32,956 bases of DNA from Deltaproteobacteria bacterium (GTDB taxonomy: Bacteria > Desulfobacterota > Desulfobaccia > Desulfobaccales > 0-14-0-80-60-11). Below are positions 1 through 7,681 of this stretch, one piece after another. The notes beneath the pieces are model-generated. The model was given only the letters and a program-made list of their open reading frames with translations. It was not told the DNA's origin and did not search any database. Positions within the stretch are counted from its first letter, which is position 1; each line of letters starts with the position of its first letter. The stretch is from the NCBI GenBank assembly GCA_023381945.1, contig JAMCQY010000150.1, positions 1 through 32,956 on the forward strand. Reading direction: 5' to 3'. The position numbers and the translations under genes were made by a program.

Positions 1-74
1 TCCAACTTCACCAGAACGAACTGGCGGCCTTTATCTGGGCCATCGGCCGGGCCGTGGAGCCCGTAACTGCTTAA
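1..74 (+). CDS. C-terminal fragment of an unidentified protein
   Basis: An open frame enters from the left edge and ends at the TAA at 72-74, leaving 23 visible residues (QLHQNELAAFIWAIGR and a short tail). The segment has a faint likeness to the N-terminal part of type I restriction methylase HsdM proteins, where a similar phrase precedes a longer helix, but here the protein stops almost at once. If the likeness is real, this would be a truncated remnant. It is too short to assign. The next 450 bases carry no convincing gene. Confidence 0.3.
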   Translation, partial: QLHQNELAAFIWAIGRAVEPVTA

Positions 75-122
75 AAACAAAAACCAAAAGCAAAGGCGCT
101 GTTTAAAGAAAAAGATTAAAAA

Positions 123-318
123 ATTCCCAGGCCCCAGCGGGGCGCGACCACGGTAAGGAGAGCCCTCGTTCCCCCTATGGGACTAGGCCGCAGGCCGAAA
201 CTCCCGTTGTTAGAGAGAGGCAGCTCCGGGACGAAGCCAGGTCAGGCGGTAACCAACCCGCGAATATCAGAGTGATCAAACGTCGCTAAAGCGTCCCGCC
301 CCGCTGGGGCCTGAGAAT
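123..318. ncRNA. Candidate structured RNA closed by a ~24-bp stem
   Basis: Bases 128-144 are perfectly complementary to 297-313 (17 bp). After single mismatches the pairing extends outward (123-126 with 315-318) and inward (146-148 with 293-295). Inside lie several local hairpins: 167-182, GGCC-GCA-GGCC at 186-196, TCCCG/CGGGA at 202-206/227-231, GCGG/CCGC at 246-249/258-261, and CGC-TAAA-GCG near 283-292. This is a multi-branched RNA-like layout with no open frame. The strand cannot be told from the sequence alone. I do not recognise the family. I considered 6S, SRP, RNase P, tmRNA and IscB-type omega RNA, and none could be confirmed. Confidence 0.45.
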
Positions 319-452
319 CATCTCGTAGCTTAACCCAAAAAAACAAGGGGCTCTCATGCCTACTTGACAACTTTCAACCATATCAGGGGGAGGGGGCGTC
401 AGTATTTTTGAACTGGCTGCGTGATTAAAAAATGTTACCACCCCCACCCCAA

Positions 453-475
453 CCCTCCCCCATCAAGGGGGAGGG
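453..475. repeat. 9-bp hairpin of a C-rich dispersed repeat
   Basis: CCCTCCCCC at 453-461 pairs with GGGGGAGGG at 467-475 around a five-base loop. It follows a run of C-rich sequence (441-452), and a similar GGGGGAGGGGG word lies at 386-396. Phrases of this kind are common intergenic repeats in GC-rich bacteria. An A-tract follows on the plus strand, so it is not a classical intrinsic terminator for the minus-strand gene ending at 523, though it may still mark its 3' end. Confidence 0.5.
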
Positions 476-522
476 AAAAAAACCTAAACCTTCAATTTTG
501 TCCTTATTTTGGATGAGTCTTT

Positions 523-2229
523 TTACACAAATTTATTTAGTCCTCGCATAATATATTCTGGGGTGAAGGGCAGACCGTCGTACTTTAGAACCAGATGGTC
601 CGCCTTGATGCCGGTCTCCTGGCGCAGCAGGCGGTGGCACTGTCCCGTGGCGTTCATCTCAACCATTACCAATTTTTTTGTGCCTTTTAAGGCCGCGGCC
701 ACTTTGTCCGCCGGAAAGGGCCAAAGCTCGCTCAGGTGCACCATCCGGGCCGGGGTCCCGGCCGCGTGCAGCCGGGCCACCGCTTCCTGCACCGGCCCCA
801 GGCTGGAGCCCCAGCAGGCCAGGGTCAGAGGAGCCTCAGCGGGGCCGTAGGCAGTGATGCCGTTAAGCTCCGGCGCCAGCGTCTGCAATTTGCGCAGGCG
901 CTTTTCGTGCATCTGCACCCGCACTTGCAAATCCTCGGTGAGGTGGCCGTCAGGGGTGTGTTCGTCGGAGTCGGCCACCACCACCGGTCCGAACCCCGGC
1001 AGCCGCCGGGGCGAAACACCGGTGTCAGTAATGGCGTAACGTTCGTAGGTTGCCGTCGCCGGTCCCCTCTCCAGGGCCCGGTCGATCTCAACGCCTTCCG
1101 GAAAATCCATAAATTCATGGGTGAAATTGGCGTCCGCCAGGTACTGGTCCGTGATCAGAAAGACCGGCAATTGATAGCGGTCGGCCAGATTAAAGGCCCT
1201 GGCGGCTTGGGCAAAAGCTTGGACTGGCGTACCCGGAGCGAGCACCGCCCGGGGAAAGTCATCCTGTCCGGCGGAGAGCACAAAGCTCAGGTCCCCCTGA
1301 CTGGTACGGGTGGGAAGGCCCGTGCTGGGGCCGGGGCGCTGGGCCTCGACAATGACCAGCGGGGTTTCGGAGCACCCCGCCAACCCCAGAGTCTCCACCA
1401 TCAGGGAGAAGCCGCCGCCGGAAGAGCCGGTCATGGCCCGCACCCCGGCATAGGAGGCGCCCAGGGCCAGGTTGATGGCGGCGATTTCGTCTTCCGCCTG
1501 CTCCACCACCACGCCCCACTTGGCGGCCCGCTGGCCTACGGTGTTGAGGACGCTGCTCCAGGGAGTCATGGGGTAGCCGCTGATGAATTGCAGTCCCGCG
1601 GCCAGGGCGCCCAGGGCCAGGGCCTCGTGGCCGCTGATCAGCAGCCGGGGCTGGGCCGGCGGAGTAAGACCTGCCAAGGAATAACCGATGTCTAGGGCGG
1701 TTCCCAGCTTGTAGCCCGCGGCGGCGGCTTTATGATTCCAGCCCACCACCTCTGCGCCCTTGTCCCCGAAGGCCTCCAGCAAAAGGGCCATCAAGGGCTC
1801 CAGCTTCACCCTGAGCAACCCCAGGAGCGCCCCGCTGGCGCCTGCGTTGATGGCGATCTCGGCGGACTTTTTCTCCGGCAGCAGGGCCTCCGGGTCCAAG
1901 GCCAATTTGCGGCCCTCAGCCGGCGCTTCCTTGACCTTGGAAGCGTCGTAGATCAAAACCCCGTTCGGAGCCAGTTCGTTCTGGTGAAGTTGGACGGTTT
2001 CCTGGTTTAAAGCCACCAGCAGGTCCACCCCTTCCCTTGAGGAGATCAGGGGCTGATCCGATACCCGGATCAGATTGAACAGGTGCCCGCCGCGGATACG
2101 GGACTCATAGGACATGACAAACAGGACCTGGCAACCCTGGCGGACCAGGGTCTTGGCCAGGGGCACGGTGATGGCGTGCACCCCCTGCCCCGCCGCTCCG
2201 CCGATCAAGATATTGAAATCGATGGCCAT
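523..2229 (-). CDS. korA: 2-oxoacid:ferredoxin oxidoreductase, fused gamma-alpha subunit
   Basis: The 568-residue protein joins an N-terminal gamma domain to an alpha (pyrimidine-binding) domain. The gamma domain, about residues 1-190, has the GGAAGQGV nucleotide-type loop near residue 10 and YESRIRGG. The alpha domain begins near residue 198 (ISGHEALALGALAAGL) and contains the GYPMTPWSS and MTGSSGGGFSLM phrases. This matches the fused alpha subunit family of 2-oxoacid:acceptor oxidoreductases, which oxidatively decarboxylate a 2-oxoacid to an acyl-CoA and reduce ferredoxin. Substrate specificity (2-oxoglutarate or branched 2-oxoacids) cannot be read from the sequence. The ATG at 2229 has AAGGTGG five bases upstream. 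The TPP-binding beta subunit, normally directly downstream, is absent: only the structured RNA and a gene fragment follow. Confidence 0.88.
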   Translation of the reverse strand: MAIDFNILIGGAAGQGVHAITVPLAKTLVRQGCQVLFVMSYESRIRGGHLFNLIRVSDQPLISSREGVDLLVALNQETVQLHQNELAPNGVLIYDASKVKEAPAEGRKLALDPEALLPEKKSAEIAINAGASGALLGLLRVKLEPLMALLLEAFGDKGAEVVGWNHKAAAAGYKLGTALDIGYSLAGLTPPAQPRLLISGHEALALGALAAGLQFISGYPMTPWSSVLNTVGQRAAKWGVVVEQAEDEIAAINLALGASYAGVRAMTGSSGGGFSLMVETLGLAGCSETPLVIVEAQRPGPSTGLPTRTSQGDLSFVLSAGQDDFPRAVLAPGTPVQAFAQAARAFNLADRYQLPVFLITDQYLADANFTHEFMDFPEGVEIDRALERGPATATYERYAITDTGVSPRRLPGFGPVVVADSDEHTPDGHLTEDLQVRVQMHEKRLRKLQTLAPELNGITAYGPAEAPLTLACWGSSLGPVQEAVARLHAAGTPARMVHLSELWPFPADKVAAALKGTKKLVMVEMNATGQCHRLLRQETGIKADHLVLKYDGLPFTPEYIMRGLNKFV

Positions 2230-2267
2230 TCGTCCACCTTGTCCGCACAGACCCCGTCTAATTGTGA

Positions 2268-2296
2268 ATAATTGCTCAAATAGCCGAGCTTGTCAA
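2268..2296 (-). promoter_or_regulatory. Possible sigma-70 promoter of korA-like gene
   Basis: On the minus strand a perfect -35 hexamer TTGACA (plus 2291-2296) is followed after 17 bp by AATTAT (2268-2273), a weak -10. Transcription would start about 30 bases upstream of the ATG at 2229. The -35 is strong and the -10 mediocre. Confidence 0.45.
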
Positions 2297-2428
2297 TATA
2301 AATAGTCTGCGCATGTTTAAGTACCCTGAAAAATAAGCACTGGCAGAAGGATCGGCAAGGCAGATACTGCTTTGGGACTTCTACGCCAGGTCCCGAATTT
2401 AGCCCATTTCGGTCCAATAGACAGATGC

Positions 2429-2527
2429 AGGACAGCGCCCCCGACTGTCCCTGGACAGGCGAGGGCGCCTGTCCTACATTTTCTTGTTATGCCAAAAGGG
2501 CGGCTCGAGAGCCGCCCCTACAAGGCA
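2429..2527. repeat. Cluster of three dispersed GC-rich hairpins
   Basis: The gap between dnaJ and the korA-like gene (2230-2552) holds a GGACAG/CTGTCC hairpin (2429-2450), a GGACAGGCG/CGCCTGTCC hairpin (2453-2474) and GGGCGGCTC/GAGCCGCCC (2498-2517) framed by TGCC/GGCA. Related stems recur in other gaps of the window. No gene is seen in the gap. Confidence 0.75.
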
Positions 2528-2552
2528 TATTGTCAAAAAGGATTGAGAGGTC

Positions 2553-3749
2553 TTATTTCGGCTTATGTTCGGTGAACTCGGTGAAGGAGTGCCACAGTTT
2601 CTTGAGTATGCCCTCATCATGGTCATGTCCGGCGCCGCCATGGGCGGCCTGGACCTTGGGAGGCTCCACGCCCTCTTCCTTGGCCAGCTCTTCCATGAGG
2701 TGCTGCTGCCGCGGCGTCAAGGCACGGGGTACGACCACCCTTACTTCCACCAGAAGGTCGCCCCGGCGGGAACCCTTGGGATAGGGCACCCCTTCCCCTT
2801 TTATCCGGATTACTTCGCCGGGCTGGGTCCCGGGAGGTATCGTCAGTTCCCGGTTGTCCTTTAGGGTGGGGATGGTGAGCCGGGCGCCGAGGGTCGCCTG
2901 GACAAACGAGATGGGCGCCTCCAAGTGCAGATCGTAGCCTTCCCGGCGGAAAAGCTCATGGGGCCGGACCGACAGCACGATGTAGAGGTCGCCGGGCGGT
3001 CCTCCGTGAGCGCCGTCATTACCCTCGCCGGGCATAATCAGGTGGGTGCCGCTGTCCATGCCGGGCGGGACCTTGACCTTGATCTTCTTCTTTTCCCGCA
3101 TCCTCCCTTCGCCGTTGCAGGTGGGGCAGGCCTCGGCAAAAAACTCTTTCATCCCCTGGCAGCGTGGACAAGTGGTGGTGATCTGAAAGATGCCATGGCT
3201 GCGGGAGACCACGCCCCGGCCGGCGCATTGGGGACAGGGGATGCGCCGGGTGCCGGGTTTGGCCCCGGAGCCGTTGCAAGTCCGGCAATTCATCACCCGG
3301 GGGACTTCCACGGTCACTTCGGTGCCCAGGGCCGCGTCCAGAAAATTGAGGGTCAAATCATAGCGCAGGTCGGTGCCCGCCTGGGGCCGGGGACCGCCTC
3401 CCATGCCGCCCATACCGCCGCCCATGCCGCCGAAGCCCCCGAAGCCGAACATGTCTTCGAAGATGTCGCTGAAGGAGCGGAAGATGTCGCCAAAGTCCCT
3501 AAAGCCGGTGAAGCCGGTGCTTGATACTCCCTCGTGGCCATACACATCATAAAGGCGGCGTTTTTCGGAGTCATGCAAAACCTCGTAGGCCTCGGCCGCC
3601 TCTTTGAAGCGCTCTTCGGCCTCTTTGTTGCCGGGATTGCGATCCGGATGGAACTTCAGGGCTATCTGGCGGTAGGATTTCTTGATTTCATCAACGGAGG
3701 CGCCACGCTGCACCCCTAAGATGCTGTAATAATCTCTCTTTGTTGCCAT
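2553..3749 (-). CDS. dnaJ: Chaperone protein DnaJ
   Basis: This is a 398-residue type I J-protein, the co-chaperone that stimulates DnaK ATPase and delivers unfolded clients. The J domain occupies residues 5-70 with HPD at 34-36. A Gly/Phe and Gly/Met-rich linker follows (about 78-120), then the zinc-binding region (155-216) and the substrate-binding beta domains. The four zinc motifs are [24 protein letters not shown] and CPTCNGEG. All eight cysteines are kept, but the third motif has lost its final glycine. The C-terminal tail is short and His/Lys-rich. The start is fixed by the J-domain N-terminus. There is no Shine-Dalgarno sequence before the ATG, and a good -10 box sits only eight bases upstream. 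No dnaK or grpE is in view. Confidence 0.95.
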   Translation of the reverse strand: MATKRDYYSILGVQRGASVDEIKKSYRQIALKFHPDRNPGNKEAEERFKEAAEAYEVLHDSEKRRLYDVYGHEGVSSTGFTGFRDFGDIFRSFSDIFEDMFGFGGFGGMGGGMGGMGGGPRPQAGTDLRYDLTLNFLDAALGTEVTVEVPRVMNCRTCNGSGAKPGTRRIPCPQCAGRGVVSRSHGIFQITTTCPRCQGMKEFFAEACPTCNGEGRMREKKKIKVKVPPGMDSGTHLIMPGEGNDGAHGGPPGDLYIVLSVRPHELFRREGYDLHLEAPISFVQATLGARLTIPTLKDNRELTIPPGTQPGEVIRIKGEGVPYPKGSRRGDLLVEVRVVVPRALTPRQQHLMEELAKEEGVEPPKVQAAHGGAGHDHDEGILKKLWHSFTEFTEHKPK

Positions 3750-3757
3750 AACAAGGT

Positions 3758-3766
3758 ATTATATCA
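3758..3766 (-). promoter_or_regulatory. Extended -10 element next to the dnaJ start
   Basis: The minus strand reads TGATATAAT at 3766-3758, a perfect TATAAT with the TGn extension. Only eight bases separate it from the dnaJ ATG, so a transcript from it would begin at or next to the start codon. Confidence 0.4.
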
Positions 3767-3841
3767 GGCTTCTAATTCAAACTCCATCGTCAATGAGGAA
3801 ATTATCTCATGGACAATTCTTAATTTTTTAACCAAGTCGGA

Positions 3842-4141
3842 TTATTTGAGCCGGGCTTTGACGGATTTTTGTTTGTCACCCAGAGCGACTTCTTTATCGC
3901 GGCGGTCATCGATGGCAATGTGGGTCATCACCCGTTGGACTCCCTGTTTAAAGGGAAGTTCATGCAAGGCCGTGGCGACGCGGAGCAGGTGGCCAGGGGT
4001 GCCATGGACCAAAGTGCCCATATCAGTGAGTTCATAGGGAATATTATCTTTTTCCAGATGCTTCACCAGGTCAGCGATATAGTCGCCGACGCTGGTCTTC
4101 CCCAGGCCCAAGGGCACTACGCTGATCTCCATGATAGCCAA
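3842..4141 (-). CDS. MTH1187/YkoF-like thiamine-binding family protein (DUF77)
   Basis: This 99-residue protein has the layout of the small MTH1187 (DUF77) family: a beta strand MEISVVPLG, a conserved GDYIADLVKHLE helix, the YELTDMGTLVHG strand and a terminal MTHIAIDDRRDK segment. Family members form ferredoxin-like tetramers, and some bind thiamine or related ligands; the cellular role is unclear. The start is the TTG at 4141, because GGGAGG lies six bases before it. The next ATG, three codons in, would be 15 bases from that site. It lies 31 bases downstream of the receiver gene and may be co-transcribed with it. Confidence 0.82.
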   Translation of the reverse strand: MAIMEISVVPLGLGKTSVGDYIADLVKHLEKDNIPYELTDMGTLVHGTPGHLLRVATALHELPFKQGVQRVMTHIAIDDRRDKEVALGDKQKSVKARLK

Positions 4142-4172
4142 ATTCTACCTCCCAAATCGCAGCCCTGCTTTG

Positions 4173-4523
4173 TCAAGAGAGCAGGCAGCGGCGCACCACA
4201 TCCTTGAGGCGGTCGAGGTTAGGAGATTTGACCACAAAATCGTCGGCTCCCCAAGAAGATAGATCGTGGGGAGGAAGGGAATGGGAATAAAGGATCACCC
4301 TGGTCTCCTTCCGGCTGCCCTTGATGATCCGGCCGGTCTCCAGACCGGACATATCCGGCAGCAGGACCTCCAGAATTACCACGTCTGGCTTAAAGGAGTC
4401 GGCCAGGCGCACCGCCTCCCGGCCTTTATCGGCCACTGCCACTTCATAGCCTTCATCCTGCAGCTCTTCCAAGCAGAGCTGCCGGATGTGAGGTTCGCCG
4501 TCGGCGAAGACAATCCGTGTCAT
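4173..4523 (-). CDS. Stand-alone receiver-domain protein with Glu at the phosphorylation site
   Basis: A 116-residue CheY-like receiver with no output domain. The acidic pocket is represented by D8 and E10 (ADGEP). The phosphoacceptor position in the PDVVILEVLLPDMSG strand is glutamate (E52, codon GAG) instead of aspartate. The switch Ser is at S80 and the conserved Lys at K99. Asp-to-Glu changes at this site often mimic the phosphorylated state, so the protein may be constitutively active or ligand-driven (inference). The ATG at 4523 is chosen because AAAGGAGGT lies just upstream; the longer frame to 4655 starts in non-coding DNA. No histidine kinase is adjacent. Confidence 0.85.
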   Translation of the reverse strand: MTRIVFADGEPHIRQLCLEELQDEGYEVAVADKGREAVRLADSFKPDVVILEVLLPDMSGLETGRIIKGSRKETRVILYSHSLPPHDLSSWGADDFVVKSPNLDRLKDVVRRCLLS

Positions 4524-4678
4524 GGCAGCACCTCCTTTAGGCAAAGGTGTGCTCCCCCCTAACTTTGGACTTATTATAACATAATTATTGCCGGTAAGCT
4601 TGTCCAGTTCCAAACCCGCCTGGTGAACTTTCCTCCCACAAAAAATCGAGTTCAATGAGGGATATTTATTCCATTGAA

Positions 4679-5596
4679 TTACCCATCTTTGGTGATCGCT
4701 TCGATCAACTCCTGGCGCACCCGTTCAGCCTGATCATTGTCCACCTGGCAAGTGCCCACCGCGCGGTGGCCGCCGCCGCCGTATTTGAGCATCAGATTGC
4801 CCACATCGGTTCTGCTGCTTCGGTTGATGATGCTGTGCCCCACGGTGAAGACGGTATTTTGGTTCTGCCTGCCCATGATGATCTGCATGCTGATGTTGCA
4901 CTGGGGGAACATGGTATAAATGACGAAGCGGTTGCCGGTGTAAATCTCCTGTTGACGCCGCAGGTCCAGTTCGATCAGGTTGCCATGGACGGTGGAGTTC
5001 TGGCGGATCATCTCGCGGAAAACCTGGTCCTGCTCAAAATAGCGATCGATCCGTTCCTCGACATCGGGCATTTCGAGGACCAGCTCCACCGGCTTGGTGC
5101 GGCACCATTCCACCAGTTCCATCATGAGCTGATAATTGCTGATCCGGTAATCCCGGTAGCGGCCCAGGCCGGTGCGCGGGTCCATAATGAAACTCAGCAG
5201 CACCCAGCCCCTGGGATTTTCGATATCCTCCATGGACAGGCGGCCGCTGTCGCACTTGTCGACGTAGAGCATCATCTCGTCAAACTTCTCGGAAAACCTC
5301 TCGTGGCCGCCGTAATACTCCCAGATAATCCGGGCGCAACTAGGGGCCATCTTGGCCATGCCTTTGAATTCAAAATTGAAATGGTGCCGCTCTTCCTCGC
5401 TGGCGTGGTGATCGAACCAGAGGCCCACGCCCGGGATATAAGGAACATTTGCCAGGATATCGTCCTCGGTGACCTCGATTAAGCCTTCCTGCACGTCCTT
5501 GGGATGGACAAACTTCCAACTGTCCAGAAGCCCTATTTCTTTAAGCAAAACCGCACAAATGAGGCCATCAAAATCCGACCTGGTGAGAAGTCTCAT
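4679..5596 (-). CDS. DHH-family phosphoesterase
   Basis: This 305-residue protein has the DHH-DHHA1 architecture of manganese-dependent phosphoesterases such as exopolyphosphatase- and NrnA-like enzymes. Metal ligands are seen in TRSDFDGL (D8, D10) and FDHHAS (D62, H63, H64). The substrate-binding DHHA1 motif GGGGHRAVG starts near residue 273. The substrate (polyphosphate, short oligonucleotides or cyclic dinucleotide products) cannot be told from the sequence. A GGAGGA site precedes the ATG at 5596. The gene is followed at a distance of about 155 bases by the receiver gene on the same strand. Confidence 0.87.
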   Translation of the reverse strand: MRLLTRSDFDGLICAVLLKEIGLLDSWKFVHPKDVQEGLIEVTEDDILANVPYIPGVGLWFDHHASEEERHHFNFEFKGMAKMAPSCARIIWEYYGGHERFSEKFDEMMLYVDKCDSGRLSMEDIENPRGWVLLSFIMDPRTGLGRYRDYRISNYQLMMELVEWCRTKPVELVLEMPDVEERIDRYFEQDQVFREMIRQNSTVHGNLIELDLRRQQEIYTGNRFVIYTMFPQCNISMQIIMGRQNQNTVFTVGHSIINRSSRTDVGNLMLKYGGGGHRAVGTCQVDNDQAERVRQELIEAITKDG

Positions 5597-5718
5597 GGTG
5601 GTGCGAATCCTCCCACTGCATCAATAATTGTTCAACTCTAATGGAATTTTTGGGTTTTGCCAAGATACCGGCCAGATTCAGGGCAAATTTTTCTGCTCTC
5701 GAAAAGTTCTTTGGTAGC

Positions 5719-6006
5719 GCAGGCTTCCAGCCTGTGACCCAGGTTTGGCGGGCACGGAGGCCCGCCCCACCAAACCTTTTCATGCTTTGCGGGTGGGCCA
5801 CAGGCCCATGAGAAACTGCTCCAAAAAGTTCTTCTTTGGTGGCGCAGGCGTCCCCGCCTGTGTATGGTGCGCAGTCGCACCGTGGCTGCGCACCGCCCCG
5901 CTAGGCAGGCTTCCAGCCTATAAATGGAGAGCAGGCGCCCTCGCCTGCAATAAACAGCCAAGTGCGGCTGTTCTCCATAAAATTTTCACAGGCCGGAGGC
6001 CTGTGC
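5719..6006. repeat. Dense cluster of dispersed hairpin repeats
   Basis: The gap 5597-6035 has no credible gene but is packed with stems. These are CAGGCT/AGCCTG (5719-5734), a nested GTTTGG/CCAAAC plus GGCGGGC/GCCCGCC hairpin (5743-5775), GCAGGCG/CGCCTG (about 5843-5861), GGTGCGCAG/CTGCGCACC (5866-5894), a GGCAGGCT/AGCCT arm pair (5903-5919), a compound ATGGAGA/TCTCCAT hairpin holding two inner stems (about 5924-5978), and CACAGGCC/GGCCTGTG (5988-6006). They are variants of one repeat theme. Confidence 0.75.
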
Positions 6007-6035
6007 CACTAGTCTGCCGAGGTGTAATCCTGGGG

Positions 6036-7376
6036 CTATTCCGCCCCAGGTTCCCCGCCGCCGCCCGGATCTTCCCCCTTCTTTTGAGAAGCCCGCCAGC
6101 GGGCCACCAGGTCCGGCTCGGCCCCTTCCGGGCCCGGCTCATAAAAGCGGGAACCTGCCAATTCCTCCGGCAGATAATCCTGGGATACCCAATGACCGGG
6201 AAAATTGTGCGGATAGAGGTAACCCTCGCCATGGCCCAAGCCCTTCTTGTCCCGGTGGGCGTCTTGCAGGGGGCGGGGCACCTGGGTGGCGCCTTTGTCC
6301 TCCAGGGCGGCCTCGGCCCGGAAATAAGCGGCGGTGGAGTTGCTCTTGGGGGCCAGGGCCAGGTAAAGAGTGGCCTGGGCCAGGTGGTACTGGCCCTCCG
6401 GCAGGCCCACCCAGGTAAGGGCCTGGGAGGCCGCGGCCACCTGCACCAAGGCGTTGGGGTCGGCCAGGCCGATGTCCTCCGAGGCCAGGATCAGCAGGCG
6501 ACGCATGATAAAGCGAGGATCTTCGCCGGCGTTAAGCATCCGGGCCAGCCAATAAAGGGCTGCGTCCGGGTCGGACCCCCGGATACTCTTGATAAAGGCG
6601 CTGACGGTGTCATAGTGGGCATCGCCCTGCTTATCGTAGATCAGATCCCGCCTGGGCATACATTCCCGGGCCGCGGCCAAATCCACCCGGATAACGCCCT
6701 GGGCGTCCGGCTCGGTGCTGAGGACCGCCAGCTCGAGGGCCGTCAGGGCCCGGCGGGCGTCGCCGCTGGCCATCCGGGCGAAATGATGCAAAGCCTCCTC
6801 CGCCGCCTCGACCTGCATGGCCCCCAGGCCCTGGTCCTTGTCCGTCAGGGCCCGGCGCAGCAGGGTGAGGAGATTCGCCTCGGACAAGGGTTCGAAGACA
6901 AAAATTCTCGCCCGCGATAAGAGCGGACCAATGATCTCAAAGTAGGGATTCTCGGTGGTGGCGCCGATCAGGGTGAGCAGCCCCTCCTCCACGTGGGGCA
7001 GCAGGGCGTCCTGCTGGGCCTTGTTGAAGCGGTGAATTTCGTCGATGAGCAGGATGGTGCGGCGGCCCAACTGCTGGGCGCTCCGGGCCTCCTCCACCAC
7101 CTTGCGCACATCCGCCACCCCGGACATAACGGCGCTGAGGCTGGCGAATTCGGCGTCCATGACCCTGGCCATAGCCCGGGCCAAGGTGGTCTTGCCGCTC
7201 CCCGGCGGACCCCAGAAAATCATGGAGGAGAACAGCCGTTTCGCCTTCAAGGCCCGCCACAACAGTCTTCCTTTCCCCACCAGATGCTCCTGGCCCACGA
7301 ATTCCTTCAGGCTGCGGGGCCGCAGCCGGGCCGCCAGGGGCTGGGGAGGCGTAAATAAGGAGGGAGTTTTATTCAT
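6036..7376 (-). CDS. rarA: Replication-associated recombination protein RarA (MgsA) AAA+ ATPase
   Basis: From the ATG at 7376 the protein has 446 residues. It opens with the typical QPLAARLRPRSLKEFVGQEHL phrase of RarA/WRNIP1 proteins, split here as PLAARLRP at residues 13-20. Walker A is GPPGSGKTT (56-64) and Walker B LLIDEIHRF (D112, E113). The sensor region GATTENPYFE and the C-terminal tetramerisation part (YPHNFPGHWV) are present. RarA acts at stalled replication forks. A GTG eight codons upstream (7400) would also give an open frame, but the family start fits the ATG better; neither has a good ribosome site. The C-terminus ends in a Gly/Pro-rich tail. Confidence 0.92.
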   Translation of the reverse strand: MNKTPSLFTPPQPLAARLRPRSLKEFVGQEHLVGKGRLLWRALKAKRLFSSMIFWGPPGSGKTTLARAMARVMDAEFASLSAVMSGVADVRKVVEEARSAQQLGRRTILLIDEIHRFNKAQQDALLPHVEEGLLTLIGATTENPYFEIIGPLLSRARIFVFEPLSEANLLTLLRRALTDKDQGLGAMQVEAAEEALHHFARMASGDARRALTALELAVLSTEPDAQGVIRVDLAAARECMPRRDLIYDKQGDAHYDTVSAFIKSIRGSDPDAALYWLARMLNAGEDPRFIMRRLLILASEDIGLADPNALVQVAAASQALTWVGLPEGQYHLAQATLYLALAPKSNSTAAYFRAEAALEDKGATQVPRPLQDAHRDKKGLGHGEGYLYPHNFPGHWVSQDYLPEELAGSRFYEPGPEGAEPDLVARWRASQKKGEDPGGGGEPGAE

Positions 7377-7412
7377 ATGGGGTAGCGGGGCATGACACAC
7401 GCCGGTTTGTTT

Positions 7413-7487
7413 CTAATCCTGCCGATAAACTTCCCGCCGGTGGCCCACCGCGCTCACTTCTATTTTCTGTTGAATATCATCGAGGTA
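7413..7487 (-). pseudogene. Out-of-frame C-terminal tail of the RelE-type toxin
   Basis: In the -1 frame relative to the toxin, 24 codons followed by TAG (7413-7415) encode YLDDIQQKIEVSAVGHRREV and four more residues. That is the expected last strand and the V-G-H-R-R-E-V-Y ending of the RelE/ParE family. One lost base near 7486-7491 explains the break. Confidence 0.8.
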
Positions 7488-7672
7488 TATAAGATGCGAT
7501 AATCACCCACCCTGATCCGGTATCTATCACCGCCGCCAAGCTTTTTAAATCCATGAGGTCGAGGATTAGTTTTGAGAGCCAAAAGCCGCTTAATTATCCT
7601 TTGATGCACAGTTTGAGGCAAATCTGCCAGTTCTTTCTCTGCGGATCTTTTCAGGTAGACAACATATGGCAT
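7460..7672 (-). CDS. RelE/ParE-type toxin, C-terminus lost to a frameshift
   Basis: The 70-residue frame starts at the ATG at 7672 behind GAGAGG and shows the RelE/ParE fold signature: LKRSAEKELADLP, the helix pair, then GGGDRYRIRVGDYRILY. Such toxins are ribosome-dependent mRNA endonucleases (RelE) or gyrase poisons (ParE). The reading frame breaks at TTA TAT ACC (about 7484-7492). The normal ending continues in the -1 frame at 7487-7413, so the visible protein finishes with a foreign MIFNRK tail. It sits nine bases downstream of a small probable antitoxin. The toxin is probably inactive unless frameshifting or a sequencing error is involved. Confidence 0.75.
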   Translation of the reverse strand: MPYVVYLKRSAEKELADLPQTVHQRIIKRLLALKTNPRPHGFKKLGGGDRYRIRVGDYRILYTSMIFNRK

Positions 7673-7681
7673 GCCAACCTC

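Noticed and set aside
123..318. 6S RNA, SRP RNA, RNase P or tmRNA
   Set aside because: A CCAGGTCAGG word recalls SRP RNA, but the conserved tetraloop region and the RNase P and tmRNA core sequences are missing. The many internal hairpins do not fit 6S.
736..1695. 319-codon plus-strand frame inside the korA-like gene
   Set aside because: It is antisense to a clearly recognisable protein; its Gly/Gln/His/Arg-rich product is typical of a GC-rich shadow frame.
2429..6006. CRISPR array
   Set aside because: Repeats are palindromes of different sequence with irregular spacing, not identical direct repeats with regular spacers.
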